Assembly (NCBI RefSeq): GCF_000379465.1
Contig: NZ_KB905387.1
Span: forward strand, 191 to 64,190
Length of the DNA: 64,000 nucleotides
Origin: Sciscionella marina DSM 45152
Lineage (GTDB): Bacteria > Actinomycetota > Actinomycetes > Mycobacteriales > Pseudonocardiaceae
Direction: 5' to 3'
The notes beneath the pieces were generated by a model that saw nothing but the letters and a program-made list of their open reading frames with translations, made no database searches and was not told where the DNA came from. The position numbers were made by a program, and so were the translations under genes. Below, piece by piece: positions 45,601 through 53,594 of this stretch. How positions within the stretch are numbered: position 1 is the first letter of the stretch; the number at the start of each line of letters is the position of its first letter.

Positions 45601-48600
45601 GGACACTGGCCACCCGAACGGTCCGAACCTGTCGAGGTCGGGGACTGCTATGCGCGGCTCGCCGAACGGGGACACGAATACGGCGCCTCGTTTCGGGCGC
45701 TGCGGGCGGTGTGGCGCCGCGATGACGAGATCTTCGCCGAGATCGAGCTCCCCGAAGCGCGGCGCGGCGACGGCTATCCCGTGCATCCGGCGCTGCTGGA
45801 CGCGGCACTGCACGCCCTGCTCGGCTTCGGGCCGTCCGCACAGGAGACCGAGCCGTCGCTGCCTTTCGAACTCGGCGGTATGACCGTCCAGGGCCAGGGC
45901 ACCACGAGCGCGCGTGTGCACATCACGCCGGGTGGTAGCGGGACCGTCTCACTCGCGCTCAGCGCGGACGGGCAGCCGGTGTGCACTGTCGAACGACTGG
46001 TACTGCGCCCCGCGAAGCCGGGCTGGGATCCGGGTGCCCTCGACTCGCTCTACTGGCTCGACTGGATTCCGCGCGACCGCGAGCGAAGCAGGGTGCATGC
46101 CGCGGTCCTCGGCGCGGCCGGACTCGGCGGTCCCCGACCGTATCCGGACCTGTCCGCGCTGCGGCGAGCACGGGACGTGCCGGAACTCGTGTTCACAGCC
46201 GTGGACGGTTTCGGCGGTGCCGATCCGGCCGAGGACGCGCTCACGGTCACGACCGGGGTGCTCGAACTGGTGCGGCGCTGGATCACCGAGGAACGGTTCG
46301 CCGGATCACGGCTGGTGTTCGTGACCCGTGGCGCGGTCCCCCTCGACGGTCCCACCCTGGCCGCAGGGCTTGGTCAATCGGCGGTCTGGGGACTGGTTCG
46401 GTCCGCGCAGTCCGAGCATCCCGGGCGGTTCGGCCTTGTGGACGTGGATACGGATGTGTCGTTCGATCTGTTGCTCGACGCGGTGGGGACCGGAGAACCA
46501 CAGCTCGCCATTCGCGAGGGGCGGTCGTTGGTGCCGCGCCTCGCCGAGATCGGCACACATCCGGGTATCCGACTGCCGAAGGGGCCGGGGAACTGGCACC
46601 TGGAACTGGCTCGTCAGGGCGCGCTCGATGATCTGGTGCCGCGCTCCGATCCCGCCGGTTCCCGCCCACTGGAGGCCGACGAGGTGCGTGTCGAGATCCG
46701 TGCCGCCGGGGTGAACTTCCGGGATGTCGTGGTCGCACTCGGGATGGTCCCCACCGAGCAGGGGATCGGCATCGAGGGCACCGGTGTGGTGCGCGAGGTG
46801 GGTTCGGCGGTATCTGCGTTCGCGCCGGGGAACCGGGTGTTCGGTATGATCGAGGGCGCCTTCGGCTCGTCCGCGGTCGCCGATCAGCGGCGGCTGGCCA
46901 GGGTTCCCTCGGACTGGTCGGACATCGAAGCGGCCTCGGTGCCGATCGTGTACCTCACCGCCTATCACGGGTTCGTGTCCCTCGCCGGGCTCGCCGCCGG
47001 GGAATCCGTGCTGATCCACGCGGCTACTGGCGGGGTCGGTATGGCCGCCGTCGCGCTCGCCTGCTTGCTCGGCGCCGAGGTCTTCGCGACGGCCAGCCCC
47101 GGCAAGTGGGACACTTTGCGTGCGATGGGGATCGACGAGAACCACATCGCCTCATCCCGTTCGCTCGACTTCGAGGCGGAGTTCCGCGCTGCGAGCGGTG
47201 GGCGTGGAGTCGACGTGGTGCTCAACTCGCTCACGGGTGAGTACATCGACGCCTCGTTGCGGTTGCTGGCTCCGGGTGGCCGGTTCATCGAGCTCGGGAA
47301 GACCGATATCCGCGATCCCCGGCAACTATCCGCAGAACATCCCGGAACGCGGTATCACGCGTTCAGCCTGCCCGAGCTTGCCCCTGAGCGGATCGCTACC
47401 ATGCTCGCCGAGCTCATGGACCACTTCGCGCAGGGGCGACTGCACCCGGTCCCGGCAGTCGCCGCGGACGTGCGTCGCGTTCCTGGCGTGTTGCGTCGGC
47501 TCGGTAGTGCCGCGCACACCGGAAAACTCGTGCTGACCGTACCCCGCTCGCTCGATCCGGAAGGCACCGTGCTGATCACGGGCGGCACCGGAACCCTCGG
47601 CCGCCTGCTGGCACGGCGCCTGGTCACCGAACATGGTGTGCGAAATCTGGTGTTGCTCGGTCGGCGCGGCCCGGATGCGGACGGTGTCGCCGAGCAAGTG
47701 GAAAAGCTCGCCAGACTGGGCGCCGAGGTCCAAGTGCTTGCCTGCGATGTGAGCGACCGTGCGGAACTTCGGCGCGTGCTTGAGGATATACCGCGAGAAC
47801 ATCCGCTCACCGGGATCGTGCACGCTGCCGGAGTGCTCGACGACGGACTGGTCGAATCGCTTTCGACCGGGCAGCTTTCCCGGGTGTTCCAGGCGAAGGC
47901 GAAAGCCGCCTGGTTACTGCACGAGCTCACCGCGGATACGCGGCTGGCGATGTTCGTACTGTTCTCCTCCGCTTCCGGACTTTTCGGCGAAGCTGGTCAG
48001 GCCAATTACGCCGCGGCGAACGCCTTTCTGGACGCCCTCGCGGGATATCGCCGTGCGCACGGTCTGCCCGTGAGCTGTCTCGCCTGGGGACTGTGGGAAG
48101 CGCGTGGTGGTATGACGGCACATCTCGGTGAGAGCGATCTGGTCCGCTTGCGGCGCACCGGGATGGGCCAGCTCTCGGTGGTTCGCGGACTGAGTCTGTT
48201 CGACTTGGCCGGCACCGTCGACGAAACCGTGCTGGTGCCGGTCGCGGTGCAACGGCGCGAGTTGCGGTCCGGTCCGGAGCTTCCCGCCGTGCTCGAGAAC
48301 CTGGTCGAGCCTTCACCTTCTCCCGGCGGGGAATCCGCCGATCGGGTCGAGGGAACGGCCACACTCGGCGAACGGCTGCGCGATATGCCGGAGAGCGACC
48401 GGCGACCGGTGCTGCTCGACCTGGTGCGCGCCGAAGCAGCGACTGTCCTCGGCTATCCCGAGGCCGGTGAGGTCGCGGCCGAACTACCGATGACGGAGCT
48501 GGGATTCGATTCGCTCACCTCGGTGGAACTGCGCAATCGTCTCAACTCGGCCACGGGACTGCGGTTGACATCGAACACCGTGCTTGAATCGCGAACGTTG

Positions 48601-48642
48601 ATGGACCTCATCGAGGTGATCGGAGTCGAGTTGGCCACGTGA
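39631..48642 (+). CDS. Type I modular PKS: KSQ-AT-ACP / KS-AT-DH-ER-KR-ACP
   Basis: The 3003-residue PKS has a loading module and one extension module. Loading: KSQ with Gln171 for Cys (DTGQSSS), AT with Ser617 and HAFHS 715-719 (malonyl type), ACP with Ser918. Extension: KS Cys1141 (DTACSS), AT Ser1587 with YASH at 1686-1689 (methylmalonyl type), DH His1892 (HAVSGSVLVP) and Asp2057, ER with GGVG near 2467, KR (ITGGTGTLG near 2650, LDD-type B motif) and ACP Ser2961. All reductive sites look intact. There is no thioesterase or docking tail. Predicted product: 2-methylbutyryl-ACP, from acetyl plus fully reduced methylmalonyl, to be passed to the type II PKS. Confidence 0.93.
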   Translation: MRDFDIVSTPPEPIAIVGIACRLPGAGDAREFWRMLRAGVDAVGEIPAHRHVAESPLLRFGGCLDRVDGFDAQFFGISAREARVMDPQQRLMLELGWEAFEDARTPPERARGDRVGVFVGAIWDDYATLAHQAGVPIGQHTLTGTHRGIIANRISYALGLTGPSLVVDTGQSSSLVAVHSACLSLWNKESSLALAGGVNLNLAPQSAEEVIEFGALSADGRCFTFDARANGYVRGEGGALVVLKPLTAALADGDRIYASIRGAAVNNDGHTDGLTVPGERAQEELLRAAYARAGVEPGDVDYVELHGSATKVGDPIEAAALGAVFGQGRSARQPLRVGSVKTNIGHLEGAAGIAGLVKTALSLANRELPPSLHFVTPNPRIPLERLRLRVQDSRTGWPRAGIRLRAGVSSFGMGGTNCHLVLEEAPEAAADQTDPGTGVVPVPLSAASAGALRDAAHALADLPHRQEITPADLGYSLARTRARLRQRAVVLAEDRAELDAGLGGLADRKPVAQLVRGEARDTKLAFVFSGQGGQRAGMGKKLYARFPVFAEAFDAVCAEFDRRHSGGFRLREIAWSEDTEPLGRTDYAQAAIFAVQIGLYRLFESWGIRPDFVVGHSLGELAAAHSAGAYSLADAVSLLVTRARLMQSLPSGGAMASLRAGVAEIRPLIEDTEVDIAAVNGRESVVIAGADEAVERVCARFAALGREPKLLSVSHAFHSPLLDPILDELGSFAAGLPDTGPRECGFVSTVTGSLMDRGEAFPAGYWRRQAREPVRFAEALDSLTALSVGLFLEIGPSGELSYLTARHLAESDALVVPGTRAGDEPRATLTALARLHTAGVEPDWRAVFGHRRVVDLPTYRFQREPYWFTDAAPEVPAPAEASTVSITESVRAVIAAVLGVRQERLDEQATFADLGVSSLMATELCERLGGIDGVRVNTSALFDHPTPARLIEYLGERAGDSETRGFSRTSTSGSAEPIAILAMSCRFPGGIDSPGGLWDLVLAEGEAISPLPEDRGWDLAGLADAGESVPRHGGFLTGADRFDNEFFGISPREATAMDPQQRLLLQTAWEAFERAGLDPRGRSDVGVFVGASAQEYGSRLAERGGEHEGYRLTGSTVSVASGRIAYALGLGGPAMTVDTACSSALVAVHLTMNALRTGECSLGLASAATVMSEPGMFVEFAKQGGLAPDGRCKVFAAGADGTAWAEGVGALVLERLSDAERLGHPVLAVLRGSAVNQDGASNGLTAPNGLAQRRVIGTALRSAGLEPADIDVLEAHGTGTRLGDPIEANALLAAYGEGREPSRPLWIGSVKSNIGHTQAAAGIAGIIKMVEAMRAGVVPRSLHLDEPSEHVDWSAGVLAPLHSARSWDSGDHPRRAAVSSFGISGTNAHVVLEQGPTDGPEPLTGPDRSRPFVLSAPTPVGLRAQAGRLREYLASRPAASLADIGRTLATARAVFDHRAVVLAEDRETLLDGLAAIERGEFSPAVVSGRAEDGAVVFVFPGQGAQWPGMARELLADAPVFAERMRECAAAFEPHVEWSLLAVLRGEPGAAPLTRVDVVQPVLFAVMVSLAALWESLGIRADAVLGHSQGELAAACVAGALSLEQAAALVVARSREITRLAGTGGMASIALPAEEVRQHIDGRADVHIAAINGPRSTVLAGAQDTLAGLVTEHRSRGVHARVIEVDYASHTPDVEVLRAALEEQFAGLVTERPRIPWYSAVTGEPVADRLDGGYWYRNMRAPVQFARAVRAAAEQGHRIFVECSPHPVLTLGVEDTLADGGKPGVVVGTLRREEGGCSRVLRSLAEAFVGGARIDWTRLLPEGRTVPGELPTYAFQEKRYWLAGNRPGLDIGTLGLATAGHPMLGAMVELPESGGLVASGVISTRTHPWLAEHAVSGSVLVPATVFAELALSTGGQVGCGQLAELVLESPLVLSERGDAVTIRIELGGPGKSGERPIALCSGPGQVSGETEWVRHAHGSLEPVRAKSVAAAGHWPPERSEPVEVGDCYARLAERGHEYGASFRALRAVWRRDDEIFAEIELPEARRGDGYPVHPALLDAALHALLGFGPSAQETEPSLPFELGGMTVQGQGTTSARVHITPGGSGTVSLALSADGQPVCTVERLVLRPAKPGWDPGALDSLYWLDWIPRDRERSRVHAAVLGAAGLGGPRPYPDLSALRRARDVPELVFTAVDGFGGADPAEDALTVTTGVLELVRRWITEERFAGSRLVFVTRGAVPLDGPTLAAGLGQSAVWGLVRSAQSEHPGRFGLVDVDTDVSFDLLLDAVGTGEPQLAIREGRSLVPRLAEIGTHPGIRLPKGPGNWHLELARQGALDDLVPRSDPAGSRPLEADEVRVEIRAAGVNFRDVVVALGMVPTEQGIGIEGTGVVREVGSAVSAFAPGNRVFGMIEGAFGSSAVADQRRLARVPSDWSDIEAASVPIVYLTAYHGFVSLAGLAAGESVLIHAATGGVGMAAVALACLLGAEVFATASPGKWDTLRAMGIDENHIASSRSLDFEAEFRAASGGRGVDVVLNSLTGEYIDASLRLLAPGGRFIELGKTDIRDPRQLSAEHPGTRYHAFSLPELAPERIATMLAELMDHFAQGRLHPVPAVAADVRRVPGVLRRLGSAAHTGKLVLTVPRSLDPEGTVLITGGTGTLGRLLARRLVTEHGVRNLVLLGRRGPDADGVAEQVEKLARLGAEVQVLACDVSDRAELRRVLEDIPREHPLTGIVHAAGVLDDGLVESLSTGQLSRVFQAKAKAAWLLHELTADTRLAMFVLFSSASGLFGEAGQANYAAANAFLDALAGYRRAHGLPVSCLAWGLWEARGGMTAHLGESDLVRLRRTGMGQLSVVRGLSLFDLAGTVDETVLVPVAVQRRELRSGPELPAVLENLVEPSPSPGGESADRVEGTATLGERLRDMPESDRRPVLLDLVRAEAATVLGYPEAGEVAAELPMTELGFDSLTSVELRNRLNSATGLRLTSNTVLESRTLMDLIEVIGVELAT

Positions 48643-49259
48643 CAGGGTCTACGGACCAGAAGGTTCGGGTTCGAATCCTGGCACGCTATGGAGCCACGAC
48701 GAGCAGTGGACGGGCCCTCCGATACAGGTCACTGAGTCCGTTGGTGTCCGTCGCGCAGGATCGTCGCATCGGGAGCCGGTACCGCCACCGGCCCGTTCCA
48801 TGCCGAAGGACCAACTCCCGCTTCATGAGGACTGTTGTACGACCGTCAGATGACCGGTGCGACGAGCCGGCGGTCTCCAGCGGAGCCCACCGCCGCGCTG
48901 GCAGGCCACGCGCTCCGACGCGACACCGTCAGACTTTGCAGTCACTTTCGGTGATAAGGCCGATGGAGCTGCCCGTAACCGCCTCGTCAAATCTTCGCAT
49001 GCGGTCGATCGACGGATAATGGAAAGCCACTGACCAGCAGGTTTAGGTTCGGATATTGCCTTGTTGGGTGCGCGTACTGGATCTACACACTCCTGGCCTG
49101 CCTGTTTGGCGGGCTTTTTGTGTGTGGTGGGCATGGTGGCGTTGATCCTTTCCGCTGCTTCGGTGATGTGGGGTACGGCGTCGGCGGGGAGTTTGATGGT
49201 GACGGTGATCTGGTCGGTGTCGCAACGCCCACCGATGCCTGATCTTCGGCGGATGCGCC
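48643..49259. other. Gene-poor stretch after the PKS
   Basis: No convincing gene is seen in these 617 bases. A leftward frame covering 48823-49317 has one protein-like stretch (ITVTIKLPADAVPHITEAAERI), but its remaining residues look random and it overlaps the MFS remnant. The region looks like decayed accessory DNA marking the right edge of the biosynthetic cluster. Confidence 0.5.
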
Positions 49260-49592
49260 ATGGTGCCGGCCGCCGCGATGGCAATCCTGCTCCCGATCGG
49301 GCCACCACTGATAACACTCACCGCCTTGCTGGCACTGCTCGGTGTACCCAACGAGCTGATCGTCGGCGCGAACCAAACCCACCTCTACGAACAGGCTCCC
49401 GCGAACGCGATCGGAACCATGGCTGGAATCTACCGGTCGAGCCAGTTCACCGCAGGTGCTGTCGTCACCTACTATCTCGGACCGACCAGCGGAAACCGAA
49501 CCGCCGTAGCCGCAGCAGCGATCGGACTCATGGTGATCTTCACCTTCGCCACGACGACCAGCAATTACACACGAAACGAGCTAAAAAGATAG
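49260..49592 (+). pseudogene. C-terminal fragment of an MFS transporter
   Basis: A 110-codon frame encodes the last helices of a major facilitator: PLITLTALLALLGVPNELIVGANQTHLY, then APANAIGTMAGIYRSSQFTAGAVV, a string typical of the cytoplasmic loop before helix 13 in DHA-type pumps. No upstream part with motif A or helix 1 is found in any frame, so it is a truncated remnant. Confidence 0.65.
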
Positions 49593-50170
49593 CTCCTTAT
49601 CTACGCTTCTACCATCCAGTCTCGTCACCGTCATATTCTGCGAACCGCTTTCGTAAAATCCGCAACAAAGAGCGTGGCAATCCCCCATGCAAGCGAGTGA
49701 AGTACCCACATTGCCACGGTAAGGATCTGGCCGGACGTTGCCTCGGATGGCTCGCAGCTAACCTCACCCACTGGTCGACGTGTGGAATTCCTAGATCCAG
49801 CTTCGCATCGCTCACCATGCTCGATAAGTGACCGCTCACGCCGGTTACCAAGATCATGATGGTTCCAATGGTGTTGTTCGGTTCGCGGAAGCAACACACA
49901 AACCTCAACCGCGTTTGAGCAGCGTGCGGTAGTGCTCGATCCGCAGATGGGTTCCCTTGAGTTCCGAGGTGCGCTCCGCGCCGAGCACGCCACGGTTCGC
50001 TGCCCCCGGTGACCTGCGCGCGAATATTCGCCGCCGCGACCGTGCGCGGATCTCGGCCGCTTTGGCCATCTTCGGCTCGGCGCGTTGCAGGGCGCACTCG
50101 TCAGCGCGAGGGAAGACCGCGCACCGTTTGGCATGGCTGGAACGGGGAGCGCGACTAGAAGGAGTGATGC
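49593..50170. other. Intergenic remnant DNA
   Basis: I see no complete gene here. On the minus strand near 49850 a short frame begins MILVTGVSGHLSSM, like the first strand and loop of an NAD(P)-binding protein, but the rest is not continued. The stretch is less GC-rich at 49600-49910 than its surroundings. Confidence 0.4.
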
Positions 50171-50995
50171 TCAGCTGGGCGGTACGGTCACGTCCGGGCC
50201 CCAGACGAGCACCTTGTTCTGCTCGACGTTGGCCACTTGGAAGATGACGGTTGGCAACTTGCCGGCCGCCGGGTAAGGGCAGGTGTACCACGGACTTGCG
50301 CTGTTCCCCGCAGCATGGCAGTCGCCATGGGCGGTATCGCCGCCGGTTATCCAGTACACCGCGGGGTGGTGGCCGTCAGCAGGCGGCTCGTCCTTGACCC
50401 AGAATCTCCTGCCGGCCGGGTCGAAACAGCCCCGTGCCGAGGTGGCCGATGAGCAGTGCGCGTCCGGCGGCGGCGCTCCCGCGCCGGGTCGGCCCGCGGT
50501 GGCGGTGAACTCGTCATGGTCGAGGTCGCTGGGGCGAGTTGGCGAGGCTGGCCAGAGCAACAGCGCGACAAGTACCAGTACAGCTACACAGAGTAGCCCA
50601 ACGAGGAGCAGGAGGGCGCGTGGGCGTCGCTGCCCGGCGGGTCGGGCGGAGTCTTCGGCGCCGGCGGCATCGTGCTCGGTGGCATGGCGTTCGGCGGCGT
50701 CGCGCTCGCCCGCGCCGTTTTGCCGTGGACCGAGCGTCTCGGCGAGGTCGTTCCAGCGCTGTGACCATTGGTCCACATCGCCGTCGCAGGCCTGCACATA
50801 GGCGCGGAGCACAGCGAACGAAGGGAGCTTGCTGCCGGCCGCGGCCTGCGAAAGCGCGCCTGGCGAATAGTTGGCGCGCCTGGCCATGGCGCGGTAGGTC
50901 GGTCCGCCGGCGGTGTGCCGCAACTCGCGCAAGTCCGCAGCGAACTGAGCGAGGGGACCAGACTGCACGTCGAGGGGTTTCTCCGGCCTCGGCAT
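50171..50995 (-). CDS. Helix-turn-helix protein with one membrane helix and extracytoplasmic domain
   Basis: The 274-residue protein has an N-terminal XRE-type helix-turn-helix (LAQFAADLRELRHTAGGPTYRAMARRANYS, about 15-60). A charged linker with Glu/Ala/His repeats follows, then one membrane helix (about 128-150). The exported C-terminal domain (about 155-274) has paired Cys (HCSSATSARGCF, DCHAAGN, YTCPYP). This is a common Pseudonocardiaceae arrangement thought to link an outside signal to an inside HTH. Ligand and targets are unknown. It diverges from the secreted-protein gene at 51149. Confidence 0.7.
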   Translation of the reverse strand: MPRPEKPLDVQSGPLAQFAADLRELRHTAGGPTYRAMARRANYSPGALSQAAAGSKLPSFAVLRAYVQACDGDVDQWSQRWNDLAETLGPRQNGAGERDAAERHATEHDAAGAEDSARPAGQRRPRALLLLVGLLCVAVLVLVALLLWPASPTRPSDLDHDEFTATAGRPGAGAPPPDAHCSSATSARGCFDPAGRRFWVKDEPPADGHHPAVYWITGGDTAHGDCHAAGNSASPWYTCPYPAAGKLPTVIFQVANVEQNKVLVWGPDVTVPPS

Positions 50996-51148
50996 GGCAC
51001 TAGCTCCGTCAATGGGTTGTTTCGGGTTGTTTAGCGCTTGTTCGATTGATGACAGCTGATTCTATCCCGTTGTCTCCGCAGCTCATCAACTCACGCTCTG
51101 TTACTAAGAGTCCATCCAAGTCGCGTTGACAAATGGAAGGGGACACCG

Positions 51149-52036
51149 ATGCGACTCAACAGTAAGCGGGTGGCGATCGCGGCGGTCGCGGCGAGCGCAC
51201 TGGCCGGCTTGGCGCCCGGAATCGCCGGCGCCGACGATCCGCCGCAGTTCCGCGAGTACTACTCGATCTTTGAACGCGGCCAGGCGAAGATTCCGCACAT
51301 CGCGCCGGAGCACTACGTTCCGCAAGGGCTCGCGTACTGGCCGGAGCGAGACCAAATGATCCTGTCCTACTACGACGACCGTGGCGGCAAGGCGCTGCTC
51401 AGTTTCCTGGACCGGGCCACGAGCAAGCCGGTCAAGTCGGTCTACCTGGACGGAAAGATCCACGCCGGAACGCTGACGATGAGCAAGAACTACCTGTGGG
51501 TATCGGCGACCTCGGACGCGGGGCGGCAGGTGTTCCGGTACGCCAAGTCGGCACTGGACTCGGCGGGAAACGGCGCGACGGTCACCAAGGACAAGGCCTA
51601 CACCCTGAAGGCCAGCTCGGTCATGGAGATCTATGGGGACAAGTTCTACGTCGGCCAGTTCAATAGCAAGACCAGTGACAAGATGTACCGCTATGCGATG
51701 ACCTCGGCCGAGGAGCCGGCGAAGACACCGGAGCATTCGTTCACCATCCCGTCCAAGACCCAGGGGGTGACGATCACCCCGAATCGGTTCTTCTACAGCC
51801 GGTCAGCTGGCCGGGACAAGCCCAGTGAGATCGACGCGCAGCCGGCGGGCAAGCCGATCGACAAGAAGCTGGTGGCGCCGAACATGGCCGAGGACATGGC
51901 CACCGTGAATGGTCAGCTCTACATCATCTACGAATCCGGCGCGCGCAAGTACGGCGACGCCAGCTACAAGGTCCGGACCGTGCACCACGGAAAGGCATTC
52001 GCTCGCGGGGCAGCCGAATCGAACGTGATCTGGTAG
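51149..52036 (+). CDS. Secreted protein of unknown function, probable beta-propeller
   Basis: The 295-residue protein has a signal peptide (MRLNSKRVAIAAVAASALAGL, cleavage likely at AGA-DD near 28). The mature part has repeated strand patterns (YVPQGLAYWPERDQMILSYY, GTLTMSKNYLWVSATSD, TQGVTITPNRFFYSRSAG, APNMAEDMATVNGQLYIIYESG) that suggest a propeller or strand-rich fold. GGAAGGGG precedes the ATG. It is followed 57 bases later by the phospholipase-like gene; both are secreted and may be co-transcribed. Function is not known. Confidence 0.7.
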   Translation: MRLNSKRVAIAAVAASALAGLAPGIAGADDPPQFREYYSIFERGQAKIPHIAPEHYVPQGLAYWPERDQMILSYYDDRGGKALLSFLDRATSKPVKSVYLDGKIHAGTLTMSKNYLWVSATSDAGRQVFRYAKSALDSAGNGATVTKDKAYTLKASSVMEIYGDKFYVGQFNSKTSDKMYRYAMTSAEEPAKTPEHSFTIPSKTQGVTITPNRFFYSRSAGRDKPSEIDAQPAGKPIDKKLVAPNMAEDMATVNGQLYIIYESGARKYGDASYKVRTVHHGKAFARGAAESNVIW

Positions 52037-52093
52037 GCAGCCCGGCGTAGGACAAACGCGGGGCGATTCGTATCCGAGAAAGGAATGAGAACG

Positions 52094-52525
52094 ATGAACG
52101 AAACGCGATCGAAAGGCAACTCTCGGCTGCTCAAGGCGGGCATCTCCGTGTTCGCCGCGACCATCATTTCCCTCGGCATGAGTACGGTGGCCTCGGCGGA
52201 GCAGGCCGCACCGGAGACTAAGCAGGTTTCGGTGAAAAAGGACTACTGCGGTGGGAAAGGACCGAGCAAATGGGTGCCCGACCACTGGGGGAAGGCCAAC
52301 TTCGCCGGGTCGTGCAAACGACACGATGCTTGCTACTCGCCCAAGAGCCACACCGATCGGCTGACCTGCGACCGGGCTTTCCGCAACGACATGCGGCGGG
52401 TATGTCATGACACCTACGCGTCAGGGGTCAAGCAGCGGCTCTGCCTCGGAATGGCGAATACCTACTACAAGGCCGTTCGCAAGTACGCGAAGAGCCATTA
52501 CAAGGGTTCCGGCGATCCGAGCTGA
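52094..52525 (+). CDS. Secreted phospholipase A2-like protein
   Basis: The 143-residue protein has a signal peptide ending near VASA-EQ. The PLA2 core is WGKANFAGSCKRHDACY, with His-Asp (catalytic dyad) flanked by Cys, followed by RLTCDRAFRNDMRRVC. This matches small bacterial and fungal PLA2s that cleave the sn-2 ester of phospholipids with calcium. Four to six Cys suggest disulfides, fitting export. ATG 52094 (AAAGGA nine bases ahead) is favoured over ATG 52085. Confidence 0.8.
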   Translation: MNETRSKGNSRLLKAGISVFAATIISLGMSTVASAEQAAPETKQVSVKKDYCGGKGPSKWVPDHWGKANFAGSCKRHDACYSPKSHTDRLTCDRAFRNDMRRVCHDTYASGVKQRLCLGMANTYYKAVRKYAKSHYKGSGDPS

Positions 52526-52707
52526 ACAGGGCGCATCTGGCCATCCCGATAACTGCTGCGACGGCTGCGGACTACCAGACACGCCCTCCCTGGGGGTGCA
52601 TGAACACGGCACCGGACTTTCGCCGGTGGCGACCTGGCGGTAGTCACCCGTTCCTCACCGACGCAAAGCGGGCCATGCTCGCGCTCGCCGAAGCAGCCAA
52701 CACAACG
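52526..52707. other. Short non-coding gap before IS481 remnant
   Basis: No gene is recognised between the phospholipase-like gene and the IS481 fragment. No strong terminator hairpin was seen. Confidence 0.4.
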
Positions 52708-52870
52708 ATTAGCTGTTGCGGGACATGACATTGATGATGGTGCAGAGGGCCTGATCAAGCGGACGGGTCTTTCCACGGCAGGATGAGAACCGCCAAGTCA
52801 CCCATCCGCCAGCAGGAAGACCCGTCCGTGCATCACCGGAACGCCCCTTTGTCCGTCGAAGGCGGATGCT
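52708..52870 (+). mobile_element. IS481-family end fragment with transposase N-terminus
   Basis: From GTG 52828 the frame reads VHHRNAPLSVEGG, the conserved start of an IS481-type transposase (usually continuing RRRLVERC...). The similarity ends near 52864 and the rest of the transposase is absent. The preceding 120 bases resemble the element's untranslated end. Only a stump remains. Confidence 0.6.
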
Positions 52871-52917
52871 CGGGGTGGTTTGGCGGCGTGTTGTCGGTGA
52901 CCGGGCAGCCTTTTTCG

Positions 52918-53579
52918 CTATTCGTGCGCGAAGACGTTCATCGCGGAGTAGGAGGCGTCCTCGACGCGTCGCATCGCGTCTTTGGCCCAGACGCGATCGG
53001 CGCGTGCCGTCATGGCAATGAGTGTTTCCACCACAATCAGCGCGGGTGCGAGTGAGGTCCGGGGTGTGGGGCTTTCCGAGGGGCGATGAGGGCGAGCTGC
53101 GCCGAAGTCGTGAGTGGCGATACTTCGCTGTCGGTCAATGCGATCACCTTCGCGCCGGTGGACGCAGCCGCCGCAGCGTCCGCGGTCGCGCGGTAGTAGC
53201 GATGGAAGTCGATGGCGATCACGAGATCCTCGGATGTGAACAGGCCCAGTTGCTGGGCTGTCGCGACGGGGTCCGCGGGCTGATCGGCGGCGATTCCCAG
53301 TAGTCGTAGTGACGAACCGAGGTGAGCCGCGACGGGAGTGGCGACGCCGAGGCCCAACGGCAGCAGACAGCGGGCCCGAATCAGGGCTTCCGCAGTCTCG
53401 GCGAGAATCGCGGATGCGATCGTCCGCGTCAAATGTTCGAGCTTGCGCCGGGTTTGTGCAAGGACCGCGTCGAACATTGCATCCGAGTCGTCCGGTCCCG
53501 GATCGCTGGCGCGCTCCTTGAGGAAGTGCGAGTATTTCGAGAGCGTGACCCGCAGGGAACGTACCAGCCTAACCGACAC
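52918..53579 (-). pseudogene. RpiR/MurR-family regulator, frameshifted and N-terminally degraded
   Basis: The leftward frame from 53579 encodes an RpiR-type linker and SIS domain (LEHLTRTIASAILAETAEAL, EDLVIAIDFHRYYRATADAA, GAKVIALTDSEVSPLTTSAQLALIAPR). Near 53055 the reading continues in another frame as ALIVVETLIAMTARADRVWAKDAM to a stop at 52918. The N-terminal helix-turn-helix is missing or scrambled. RpiR regulators sense sugar phosphates, which fits the sugar locus to the right, but this copy is likely dead. Confidence 0.65.
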
Positions 53580-53594
53580 GTCGACCTACAACAT

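Noticed and set aside
48823-49317. A 164-codon leftward ORF after the PKS
   Set aside because: Only a stretch of about 25 residues looks protein-like; the rest is low quality and no start, family or context supports it.
49609-50097. A possible NAD(P)-binding protein start (MILVTGVSGHLS)
   Set aside because: The similarity stops after about 14 residues and no continuation is found in any frame.
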